A stretch of DNA of 64,000 bases, taken from the NCBI GenBank assembly GCA_964017145.1, contig OZ024852.1, positions 869,945 to 933,944 of the forward strand, written 5' to 3'. Origin of the DNA: Agrocybe praecox. Lineage: Eukaryota > Basidiomycota > Agaricomycetes > Agaricales > Agrocybaceae. The notes under the pieces were generated by a model. That model was not told where the DNA came from and did no database searches. It saw only the letters and a program-made list of their open reading frames with translations. A program made the translations under genes and the position numbers. Every line of letters starts with the position of its first letter. Within the stretch, counting starts at the first letter, position 1. Of the stretch, positions 48,426 to 59,059 are shown one piece after another.

Positions 48426-49200
48426 TTTGAAAAACGAAAAATACGCCGCCACTTACGCTTCTGATGTTCTCGACGACGAGAAATACTGACGATAAAAGTC
48501 ATAATCATGCTATGATATAATCTACTGTTTCTTCCTTTTCATATTTTTCTTGCTCTATTCTCTATTCATGTTTTTCTATCTTTCTTGGGGTTTTTATCAA
48601 ATTGCTTTATTTACCATATGTTTATCTTGTTGCAGCGTAACCAATAGATCAATTATCCTCCCTCTTCCCCTGAGTCCATCAACGACGATGGCCCAACTCC
48701 CTTCCGCATATGTATCGTTTAGTCCGTAAGAGTTTGTGAGTTTGTGGAGAAGTTCCGCTTGATTGTTTCATAATTATGAAATGTGTTGCATCTTATTCTC
48801 ATTCTCGACAATTTAGTGGTACCCAAAAGAGTCCGTCTGGCTGGATTCGAGTTGAAGCTGAAATTTCTTAGTCGCATTTGGAAGTTTTGTTTCCAAATAT
48901 AGTACCATGCATGGCGGTAATAGGTTTTAATGAATGTTCGTACTCGAAGACTTCTGACTCACACATATTGAAGGGGAAAACACACATTCTTAATTGTTAC
49001 TATATTATATTTGATTAACAAGAGATAATCAAATGCTTTTAAATACCGTTCAGGATTCTTTCCTTCCCAACCAGTACATAAGCAAATTTGGAAGAAAGAC
49101 AATCTCCTAATATAATGCTTTTCCATCGCATCAAATTGATACACGATTCAAATACCGCACAGCCTCTTTTGAAAATGCATTTCTTTCATTTGTCAGAGTA
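48426..49200. other. convergent spacer, right arm
   Basis: Duplicate of the RXT3/F-box spacer at 37660-38201, longer by about 230 bp. A minus-strand frame at 48959-49144 is not supported. No gene is seen. Confidence 0.5.
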
Positions 49201-51026
49201 TCAGTTAATCTTGGCTTGGACTTCTTCGTGAATCTCTTTTGTCAACATGGTTACCCATTGGCACCATGTGTGTACCGATTTCGTGAGGCTATAGCTACTA
49301 GCTCCAACCTTTTTGAGATGGGGAAAGTTATGGTGCAAATAGCGAGCAAACACATAAGCGGTTGCGACCGTGGCGCTCACAGGGATGTTAAATTCGTGAT
49401 TGTGGATCCCATACGCTATCGGGTATATCAAAATGTTTTGAAGAGGATGAGCCATCTTCTCTGTATGCATAGTGATATCACGCATTGCCCGAACGTGGCC
49501 CGCACCCATGTCAACCATAGCGGATATGCGCAATTGTCGCAGAACGGGAAACATAGAGGCAAAAGAGGCGATCTGCGATGCTTGCGGATATGGCACGCCT
49601 GCAGGAGGTGTGTGCGACCTAATAAAAATAGATCGGAGAGTGCGATGGCATTTACTCATAGCCAGTATATCCGATGTCTCCTCGTCAATATAGTCCACGT
49701 CCAGTTCAATTGCTTCGAGCTGTGGTAATGATTGTGTCAAACATTTCACCACGTCCTTGGATAAATAAATTGTAGTAGCATTACTTGTGATGCTGAGTTC
49801 TCGTAGAGTGTCTGAATGCATCTGCGCAAGCATCTCAAAGCACATTCCCATTAGGACCCTGTCTGCGGTTGAATCCTGCTCCGCGATGCACAATACTATA
49901 TGACGAAGGTTTTTGGACGACAAAATTTGTAGCAGATGCAGAGCTGTTGACGCGGAACTTGTAATTCGGAAGACTCGTAAAGATTCAAAAGATATGACCG
50001 TGGATGATGATCCTTCGGGTAGAGTAAATGCGTCCAAATCTTCCAGGTGTAATTGAAAATCCTTCAAATTTTCGAGTCCAGAAAGAGGCCTCAGGATTTC
50101 TGCTGAAAAGCCTGTCAAAGGGGGACTGAGGAAAAGTTTCAGAATCTCCAGTTGCTGGAAGCTCCCAAGAAGGTTGAAGCACATTGCATCCAAGTTCCCA
50201 TATAGGTATATTTTTCGGATGTTTGAACAATTACGGGAGATGTCATGCAGCAGTGAGAATGCGACAGGGATGGGCGAAAAATGGGTGAAATCCAAAACGG
50301 AAAGTGTCGGGGATGGCAAAAGGGAAACACTCGGGATATCGTCATTACGAATATCAGGGAAACATATATGCAGATTTACGAGCGCAGGAAATATACGGAA
50401 ATTGCGGAGTTTGGCGAGCGCCGTGTAAATCTGGGGTGAAATATCTTCGCTGGAACTATGCATCTCAAAGGTTCGAATCCTTCGCACATATGAATCCATC
50501 CGATGCAGATGTTCTTCCGAAATAGGTTCAGTCATTGTCTACAAAAATCAAGACGAATGAGATATGTGCAAACCCATATATATATACGCAAAATGTAAGA
50601 ATTATATTCACAGACAAGGTATTAGAAGAGTCTGAACTCTGCGTCACCACAGAAATGAGACGTATTATCGGGGCCCACGAAATGATCGCTTCCCATAGAA
50701 CATTCATAGCAGGATCGTAGAAATTCTTACAGGTAAGTGAGGCCGATAGCAGATGACTCGACTCGGGGAATGAAACCTTCAAATCTATATAGGAAGTAGA
50801 GGTCATAGTAGACCGCATCACAAGTTCGAGCAGTTCGTAGTTGCGTAGGACTCTTGATTGGGCGGACTCGGCATTGTTAGGGTTTGCATAGTTCGCGAGT
50901 TCATGACGTGGATTCGACGAGCCACTAATTGGGCGGAAAAATACTCAGTCAACTAATAAAGCGTTTTCGTACACATTGATATGCTTACACTTCAATGCCC
51001 ATTGGCTTTTCGTCCTGAAGAACCAT
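49201..51026 (-). CDS. F-box protein, RXT3-linked subfamily, copy H
   Basis: Minus-strand exons 51026-50989, 50924-50612 and 50538-49201 give 562 residues. Exon 1 MVLQDEKPMGIE joins in phase 2. F-box: NYELLELVMRS...LLSASLTCKNFYDPAMNVLWEAIISW. Exon 3 opens TMTEPISEEHLHRMDSYVRRIRTF and ends FARYLHHNFPHLKKVG with a W-C-Q-W-V helix. It is the mirror partner of copy C at 21240-23055 and lies convergent to the right RXT3 pseudogene. Presumed SCF substrate receptor. Confidence 0.82.
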
Positions 51027-51338
51027 GATGAAAGGGTTGGAAAATGAACCACGAAACGAAAAACTCAACTGCAATGCCATCTTTGATGTTCAGCTCCATC
51101 GGCGAAAGCCTTCGAGCACATGATTGACGCGGTCTGCTGACCCAGGCTTGACCCAGTCGCGTAACGCAGACGCGAGAATAAATCACTAAACTTGAGAGGA
51201 TTGATACCACGTTGCTCTCAATTTGAGTAAGGATTCGAGCAATTCTAAGAACTATTCACATAAGGGCAGCAAAAATTGATAGATTCTGGATAGATTTTGA
51301 AGCGAGATCCAAGTTGATGTCGATGACTCCAGACGTAT
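51027..51338. other. spacer between F-box copies H and I
   Basis: 312 bp matching 20975-21239 in inverted orientation, so it belongs to the large inverted duplication. Contains the 5' flank of copy H. No gene is seen. Confidence 0.55.
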
Positions 51339-53245
51339 CTAATTCTGCTGCCACCGGGTACATGCCTTGCAACACAAGTCACGACCATCCAAACGCCTAC
51401 GCTCACGTTGAAGCTCCATGACCACAGATTCCACTGCCTCCCGCCAATTTTCGTCGATTGCTGAGAAACGTGACAAGTTCACGGCCCTGAGATGAGGGAA
51501 CAGATAGTTTAGATAATTTCCGACGACCAGTGCATTGAAGGCAGTGAGCGTGTCAGGGTTGTTTTGTAGGAGCTCATAGGCTGGATCTTTTGATCCAAGA
51601 GGTCGAAGGACAACTTCTTGGAGGCCGTGACATCTCCTTTCTCCCTTCATCTTGGTCTGCATTTTTTCTATTTCTTCTTTGCTCATGTCAAGCGCCACTG
51701 GTATTTGCAATGTTTCAATATTCAACAACCGATTCTTAATAACGAACAGTTTTGATAAATGAGTTGGTATGTTCAGGCCGCTCGCTCGTTGAGTTACATA
51801 TTTGAGAAGTTTCAGATTCGTGCTGTATCTTTGATTGCATAGTTTTTCCAGATTGCTGTGAAGGGAACTGTTTGTTTCCGCAGAAATCCTTTCGAGTTGT
51901 GCCCCATATTCTCCCAGATGTTTCATCATTACATCCCTCCTAATGACGGAAGTTGTGTCTGAAGAAATGTCAATCGACTGTAGCGATTGATAGACCCCCA
52001 TTGCCTCAAGAGAAGACAAGCATCCCTCTGGAAATGTGGCACCGCCTTCAGGCGTTGATGTGAAGTCGAGGCTCAGCGAAGAGATTTTGCCGAGTGACAT
52101 ATTGCGGAGTATGTAATAGATGGCATTCGAAGGGCCATGCATTTGAAGGGTTTCCAAGGAAGGGAACTTGATAGATTTTGGGTCGTGACCAGGATTGTCC
52201 AGATGGATGGGTTTTGTCATAGAAACATGCAAAAACTTGAGATGCTGGTTCATCGACAGCTTCTGCATGAATGAAATCGACATGTCCGTTTCTACGGTAT
52301 TGATTTCTAACTGTTCGAGGACGTTGATATTCAGGAGGGTGTTCAGACACATATCAGTGATGTAGCCGTCCAGCACGACGCTCCGCACATTGCGACAGTG
52401 TGATGCCACCATATGAAGGATAGATGCCGCGATAACTTCCGCATTAGACGGTTGAATTAGGCGGATTGCAATGCTGGTGAGTGTTGGGGAAAAAAACAAG
52501 GAGAGTGGAAGCATGCCAGAGAGGCATATTTCTGCGAAGTTGGTTATGTCCAGTGTTAGAAGGGCGGGGAATAGCTTGAAGTCGTGGAAATGCAACAAGG
52601 AAGCATAGATGTGAGGAGACACAGACTCGATAAAAGGAGCGAGGCTGAAGTGCCTGATTCGACACGTGTACGAGCTCAGTCTTTCCAAGTGCGTTCCAAG
52701 TATTACCTCTGAAGTCGTCTGGAAGCAATACAAATGGTTTAAAATGCATAGATATACTAGGAGAAAATTTTCACTCACGTAGACACCAGCGACTGCATTT
52801 TCGTCTTTCGTCAAAGTAGGAATAAGGTGGAGTATGGCCGGCCAAGAGTCCATGCATTTCCATAAGGAATTCATGGCAGGGTCAAAGAAGGCTCGACAAG
52901 TCAAGGATGCCCATAAAAGGTCTACACTATCAGGTTGTGAAAGTGGAAGATGAGGAGCCAAGGACGAAGACGCGTCGATCATAAAAGACATAATCAAGTC
53001 TAATAATTCGAAGTTGCGCAAAACTTTTGCTTGGGCAGATTCCCCGCTAGCAATATTCTGACAGTTGGCACCTTGTTGATTCGGCGTCGAATCTGCCTTT
53101 TCTTCATCGTGGTGTCTAATAAAACACAAAGAGAGCGGTTCATATGAAAAAGAAAAAATAAGGCAGACATGTGCACGCACTCGAGAGTCAGGTCAGGTGT
53201 GTCAGCCTCTATGGCCATGGAAATATCTTCTGCTGAAAATTCCAT
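51339..53245 (-). CDS. F-box protein, array member I (leucine-rich C-terminus)
   Basis: Minus-strand exons 53245-53181, 53115-52779 and 52718-51339 give 593 residues. Exon 1 (MEFSAEDISMAIEADTPDL) joins in phase 2. Its ATG lies inside the outer end of an adjacent inverted-repeat element; a second ATG (Met10) is available. F-box: NFELLDLIMSFM...LLWASLTCRAFFDPAMNSLWKCMDSW. Intron 2 is 60 nt and in frame. Exon 3 opens TTSEVILGTHLERLSSYTCRIRHF and ends VGNYLNYLFPHLRAVNLSRF. A truncated copy of its C-terminus lies at 20668-21020. Presumed SCF receptor. Confidence 0.8.
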
Positions 53246-54049
53246 TATCACTAAAGCACAACTCATACGATCAGGTCAACATCACATGACCAAAAATGTC
53301 ACCAGCGTGACATTTTACTCAAATTTGGCAGGCGAAAAGTACAATTTCCTTTGGGGCACTCGCAATTTGGGACAAATAAAAAATCTGTTTGCAACAAAAT
53401 GTAGATATTTTGAATACAAAACTTTTCTTGCAAAGAAAATTTCCAAAAAAGGTTCAAATAAGGTGCCCCATGGGATCCGATTTGGACGCGTCCTAACTGG
53501 GGTTTGCTAATTACGGACGCGTCGTCGCGTCTCTCCGCACAGATCCTTTTTTTTTTCAGTGTGTTGCTCACCACATGCCTACAAAAAGAAAATATAATCC
53601 TACAGGAAACCTATCCGGCTTTACAAATGTGTCGAAAAAAAAGCGAAAAATAGCAAAGAAAAAAGATGAAAAAGATAATTCATTAGGGGGTCAAGAAAAG
53701 GTGCGTCGCGTTTTTCCTACCCCATTTTTGTGTCATTTGAATATGCAAAGATGGATCTAGGCAGTGACATGACCTGCAAAAGTTCTGGCTGTGCAGAAAG
53801 TTCCAATTTATTGCACGAGTCAAGAGAACCACTGGGCTTATATTTTCACAGAATTAAACTTACATGTTTATATAATGTAAACTACGTTTTTATGTACTAT
53901 TCAACATGTAGATATCAGCATGTGCTATAGTGCTACGTCGCATTGTGCAGTGTATGCGTCTTCCAATGCAAGTCGGCGAAGTCCGGTCACACAAAATCAC
54001 GATCATGTGATGTTGACCTGATCGTATGAGTTGTGCTTTAGTGTAATGG
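53242..54049. mobile_element. 0.8 kb element with terminal inverted repeats (probable non-autonomous DNA transposon)
   Basis: A perfect 41 bp inverted repeat lies at 53249-53289 and 54003-54043, beginning CACTAAAGCACAACTC. It extends outward to CCATTA/TAATGG with one extra base on the left. The interior (about 700 bp) includes a lysine-rich 61-codon frame from 53575 (MPTKRKYNPTGNLSGF, then KKKRKIAKKK) that could be the relic of a nuclear protein start. No transposase domain is recognised. An obvious target-site duplication was not found; TA is possible at the flanks. The left end overlaps the first codons of F-box gene I. Confidence 0.6.
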
Positions 54050-54733
54050 CAAACACAGTCGTCAAACAGTTTCCGAGTCTCTTGATTGAGGTTTCGTTCA
54101 GTGCGGGTGGTAAGCAATTTCTCACAGAGAGGCAAAAAAGGGTCAATGATAATCATATATAAAACAGAACAGAACAACCCAATATCTTATTCGCCGGGAA
54201 AGTGACGCGTTATAAGGGATACGCGGTAATTAAAGCGCGTCAGACACAGTGCAAAGCCAGCCAAAAAAAAAAAAAAAAAAAACCACAGAAAAGGACACAG
54301 AAAAGGCGAAAACACGTAGTTTTTTTTTTTGATGTACGCATTTAAAAGGGGTATTACAATGATTTCATGATGAGAAAAGCCCATCAGCAGTAAAACTTCG
54401 AGAGAGCAAGCCAAAGGAGAAGTGTCACAGGGATAAGTTTCATACCCACACTTTGGCCTTGTTTGTTCGGGGCAAGTGCCCGGCCGGACCCCTCATACCA
54501 CAGAATTGCGAACGGAGCGAGCAATCATTGGAAGTAGATTGAAGGATTATACCAGGTCGTATGTATCTATTCAATGAAGGGGGCAAATAGTTGCCTATGC
54601 AGTATGCAGATCAGTGAGGTGCTTGCTAGTAAAGTGAGGATAAAAGTGAGATTGCACAGGTAGATTTGTGCATCTATAAGATTTTTAAATGGAGTCGCCA
54701 AAATCTAGGTGTAAATGGGCTAAGCGTAGGTAA
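54050..54733. other. intergenic between TIR element and F-box copy J
   Basis: No gene. Notable only for a run of 20 A at 54263-54282 and a second homopolymer (T) near 54320. The last part is the 3' flank of copy J. Confidence 0.5.
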
Positions 54734-56688
54734 CTAAATGAATGGGTCATCAGCCTCTTGGGCACGTTGCCGTTCGTTCCGAAATTCCTGCATCAATGAC
54801 GTGACCGCCTTGCACCAGGAGGGATCCAAATCCTGGAAAGATTGGGCTTCAAGCGACTTCAGGCAAGGGAAAAAGTGGTCAAGGTAACGGGCGAGTACGT
54901 AGGCGTTTAAAGCAGTCGCATTGGTCACGATGCTGGTTTCAGCTTGCAAAAAGCGATTTCTCCTTCCATTATCCAGTGGGATAAGTTTGAGCGTTTCGAG
55001 AGGGTGATGTTTTCTGGCCGTTTCTGCAACCGCTTTCTGCATTGCTTGCACGTTATGCTCGTCGAGACCGAGGACCACAGGAACGGTCAGATCTTCGAGA
55101 CTATTGAGGGATGACGCGAAAGAAGCTAGTCCCGAGACTTGAGGAAACGTGAGTTCTTCTTCTGTAGGAGCATAACCGCTGACAATCTTCAAAGTCTTCA
55201 GATTTTGGAGATTCTTGCTACTGGCGAGACGATCCAGCGTTTCCTTTGTCATCGAGGTAACGTCAAGTTCTACGCTCTCAAGCTGCGTTGAAAAATCTAG
55301 GAGGCATCGTAAATCCTTTCGCAAGATGGGGGATAAAACCCCATCAGATGTGATCTTGATGTCTCGCAGGATATCTTTTCCCAGCTCAGCAAGAGTGGCG
55401 ACACATTTTGAGGCTGCGGTTTTGTCTATACCACGGCACCAAAAGTGAAGATGAACTTTTCTGAGGTCCTTGACTGAAATGCGTTGCAGAATATTGAGTG
55501 CGGGTGTCGCTGGACTGGTGATTGACAAGGTTTTCAGTGAGTTGAAACGCAGTTTCGTGACGTTTGGTTGGGAGAGAACAAAGACGGAGAATTTGCCCAT
55601 GACAATAGACAGACGCTTTAGCGATTCCAGAGTCGAAAGGACCTTCAAAGCATCAGTCGACAAATTTTCCAGGATGAAGTTAAGATGCAAGGTCTTTAAT
55701 CTCGAAAATCCACATAGCGCATTAATGCACTGTGAGTCAAGCCCGCCTTCCAAAGTAATCATACGAACGTCAGAGGATTTCGCGGAGATATCATGGAGTA
55801 ATGACGCGGCATATATTTGCACGGGCGCCATAATTCCATGGATAGAAACAGCGGATAGTGTCGGTGAAGGAGTAAGAAATAAACTTGGAATATCTGCGGG
55901 ACGTATGGAATATAAGGATGGTATCTCGAGTTTCCGAAGGGCGGGGAAAAGCTCGAATTGACGAAGTTTAGCCAGGGAGGTGTGGATATGGGGGGAGACC
56001 ATTACGTCGAGTCGTGTAATACGAAAGTTTCGAATACGTCGAACATATGAATCTAGCGTTTCTAAATGATGTTCGAATATGGGTTCGGTAGTTGTCTGGG
56101 TTTAGAGAATTAGTGACTCTCGAAGAGAAAGAGGAGTGAAACGAACACTCACAAGATGTTTGAAGTTATTCTCCCCCAATGGGTCTGGTCCCGTCATCGA
56201 GGTAGTAATGAGGGGTAATATAGGTGTCCACGATGTCACAGATTTCCACAAAATATTCATGGCAGGATCGAAGAAGTTTCTGCACGTCAAGGACGCCCAT
56301 AGTAGATGTGTCGTGTGAGGCTTAACCATGAATTCTTCACCATTAGAATTGAGTACAACCATGAAGGACATCACTATTTCGAGCAATTCATGATTGCGTA
56401 AGACCATGGATTGGGCACATTCTATGTGAGATGGATTTTGATAATGCGACAGGGCGTTGTCTTTGTCCTTGTCGATATCAGTTCTTTATTATTACGTCAG
56501 TTTAGTTTTTTGGGTTGCTTATTCCCCAAATATGTCTCGGAGTCGCGCTCGCAAGCTGGGGCAAAGTTCACTCACCTTGCCCTTGCCACAAGAGTCATGT
56601 CGAGCTCCTGCGAGTCATTGGGGAGTTCCTCCGCAGAATCCGTTGAGGATGAGGAGAAAACCGGTATAGGAGCCGACGGTGGGTTCAT
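54734..56688 (-). CDS. F-box protein, array member J (leucine-rich C-terminus)
   Basis: Minus-strand exons 56688-56576, 56483-56153 and 56095-54734 give 601 residues. Exon 1 (MNPPSAPIPVFSSSSTDSAE) joins in phase 2 using a TAATAAAG acceptor at 56484, which restores TDIDKDKDNALSHYQNP. F-box: NHELLEIVMSFM...LLWASLTCRNFFDPAMNILWKSVTSW. Exon 3 opens TTTEPIFEHHLETLDSYVRRIRNF and ends LARYLDHFFPCLKSLEA with a W-C-K-A-V helix. It is the last gene of the array before the core block. A 36 bp piece of its leucine-rich region is found next to both RXT3 pseudogenes. Confidence 0.8.
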
Positions 56689-57175
56689 CGCGTCCCTGTA
56701 GAACCGACGAGAGAGGATCGATGTCAAGCTTCAAGTTTAAGAAACACCTGAAAGCCTTCGAACCAGCTCATCTTTTGAGACGCGAACAGTCACGCATGCA
56801 CGTGCATAATCTCGCTAATTCGCAATGTGACATTCCTGAGAGTGACAAGGACGAAAAAGACAGAATTTGCATTATGGTCCAAGGACAGAATAAATCAGCG
56901 GCTTTCTAGCTGGCTCAAGTATTGAGATAATTTAGATTCATCTATATGCATTTGCAAAATATAAGGATCAGATGGAAAGGAACTTATACGCGTTCTGTTC
57001 GGTACAAGAACAAAAGTCGATAAGTGAAAGAAGATTGGGAATATATAGGTGTCAAGCATGCTGGAAGGCTGCCAGTTCTTACACATGCAGAAATAAGATG
57101 GGCGGCAGAAGCGCCTTGCATGCATTTTGAAATGCGACGTAGATACGGCGTAGATGTGATCGATGCACTTGAGGC
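56689..57175. other. intergenic between F-box copy J and MAK11
   Basis: About 490 bp with no supported gene. Holds the promoter of copy J and the 3' flank of MAK11; this is the boundary between the array and the conserved core genes. Confidence 0.5.
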
Positions 57176-58853
57176 CTACTCTTCCTCGTCTTCTTCCTCA
57201 TCCTCATCCTCATCCTCTATCTCATCCTCGTCCTCCCAACCAGCACCAAAAGCAGTATCTTCCTCGTCTTCACTCTGTTCTTCTTGTTCTTCTTCACTTC
57301 CACTCTCCTCTCCGTCGTCGTCATCGTCCCGTTTACGCTTGCCGTCTACATCTTTTGTTTGTCCTTCGATATCTCTATCGGCGAGAGTCACACATGTTAG
57401 CCTCGTTCCTTTGGAGTCGTATGAGCCTACTGGCTTTATCTGTTGGGGGGTCGATTCTGCGGTTGCCGAGACTGCAGCAATATCATACACATTTACGAAA
57501 CCGTCAGAAGAGACGGTACAAGCAATTGTGGTGGTTTTTTTCCCTGAAGATTCGGGCAGGGCAATTTCAAGCGTTTGAACTGCTTTTACTCTACAAATGT
57601 CTGATCAGCATGATAGTATCAGAAATCTGTGAGAGAAGGAATACCGGTTTGTATGTCCAATCATCTCGGCAATAATTGTCGGAGGTATTGATTCTTTGGG
57701 TACATTATAAACTGTGAGTTTGCAGTCCTCTGCAGCGACGAGAAGTAGTTCTCCCTCTTCGCCTACTCGATTGCAAAATTTGGTATCTTGTATACGAGAT
57801 GGGTGTGTTATGGTATACAGAAGTTCCATGTTCTTGGTTGATTGTCAACTCGCTTGCTAGGAAATTACGTAGAAAAATCTTACTGTGGCGTAAACGTCCA
57901 TCGTTGAACCAGACTGGACCAGGAACTTAGAACCATCCGTCGACCAGCGCACAAGTTCGCCCTCTATTACCGTAAAGGATTAGTTTGCAGTTTGCTTGTG
58001 TACTAAGAAAAGGTTTAATTACCTTTGCCAAGCTTCGTGCTCGCGACACCCTTTCCTCTCATGAGATCCCACATTCTCAGTGCTTTATCTTTCCCTACAC
58101 TGAGGCCGACTTTTCCAGATGGATGGACAGCGACAGAGTTAACACGACCTTTGTGCCCTTTTAAGGAACGCAGGACTGCCCAATCACGGGCACGGAATAA
58201 GCACAAAGTTCCATCCTCCGATGCGGATAGAAGATGCGAGCGGGAGGGGAATAATAAATGTGTTATTGAGCCTTATATGCCAATCAGATCAGTAATGCAA
58301 GTAAGCAAAAGGCCTGGTTCTTACCTTCGTGATGCATGAGCCCACCAATCTCTTTCCGTCTCCTAAGATCCCAAACCTTGATGATCTCGTCTGCACTACC
58401 CGTTGCAAGCCATTTTCCACCGTGAGGAGATGCAGCTACAGCCTTGATGCACGATACATGGGCCGGGAATATAAAGCATGGTTTCAGCTCAATTTTGATA
58501 CTCGAATCATCGCCCACAATAATGGTTCCATCCAAGCCATAGAGCAGTTTCTCATATGACCCGGCGATTACTTTGAAGGAGGTCGGCAGAGGTGGATTTT
58601 CTTCGCGAGCTTTTCCTTTGCTCTTTTTAGTTTTGGTGACTGTCGGTTCTTTTCCTTTTCTTTTGGGTATATCTTGCACCGATTCTTGTCCTTCAGGCAC
58701 ATCTACGACTTTTTTGGTGGAGGGTTTGTTGTTGGGAATAGCGCGAGTCGTCGTTTGAGGTTTAGCAGAAGACTGACTTCTGCCAGAAGGTGTCGTCTTG
58801 GCTTTTTTAGTCGGTCTGTCCTTTATTTTGCTGTCTTGCGTGGATTTACCCAT
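57176..58853 (-). CDS. MAK11: MAK11/PAK1IP1-like WD40 protein, 60S ribosome biogenesis
   Basis: Minus-strand exons 58853-58325, 58271-58023, 57963-57884, 57832-57645 and 57590-57176 give 486 residues with all phases closed. A Lys-rich N-terminus of about 90 residues precedes the conserved start FKVIAGSYEKLLYGLDG. WD repeats follow: ATGSADEIIKVWDLRRRKEIGGL, HLLSASEDGTLCLF, then the family hallmark LKGHKGRVNSVAVHPSGK and LSVGKDKALRMWDLM. Later come LLVAAEDCKLTVYNV and ACTVSSDGFVNVYDI. The tail is a long acidic DEEED stretch. In yeast Mak11 is an essential nucleolar factor for 60S subunit assembly; human PAK1IP1 is the orthologue. Divergent from gatA. Confidence 0.87.
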
Positions 58854-59059
58854 AGAAATTATGTGGAAGAGCAGAATTATTTCAAAAGTCCGGAAATGAT
58901 GGGCTCGCTAATTTCAAAAAACGAAGTTTGATCCGCAAGAGGATGCCAAATAGGATCACTTCGAACCTGGTCGGCGTCACTTTGACCTCATGATGGACGA
59001 CTCAATAACTCACCAATTCTTTTTTGAACAATTATTGTGTTCTCAACCAGTGATTGGAA
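58854..59059. promoter_or_regulatory. short bidirectional promoter MAK11 / gatA
   Basis: Only about 206 bp separate the two start codons, so both genes must share this upstream region. No TATA box is evident. Both products serve translation (cytosolic ribosome assembly and mitochondrial tRNA charging), so co-regulation is plausible but inferred. Confidence 0.5.

Noticed and set aside
50470..50480. GGTTCGAATCC, identical to a tRNA B-box / T-loop (also near 39474 and complement near 21778)
   Set aside because: It lies inside the F-box C, E and H coding exons where it encodes the RRIRTF motif; no cloverleaf can be built around it.
53575..53760. Lys-rich 61-codon frame inside the inverted-repeat element as a transposase
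   Set aside because: Too short, no catalytic motif or DNA-binding fold visible; kept only as a possible relic in the element description.
54263..54282. A20 run as the tail of a retroposed gene
   Set aside because: No target-site duplication and no upstream sequence resembling any transcript; treated as a simple homopolymer.
57176..57675. Plus-strand open frames opposite the acidic tail of MAK11
   Set aside because: Shadows of the DEEED-rich coding sequence; runs of Ser or Leu/His codons without any domain.
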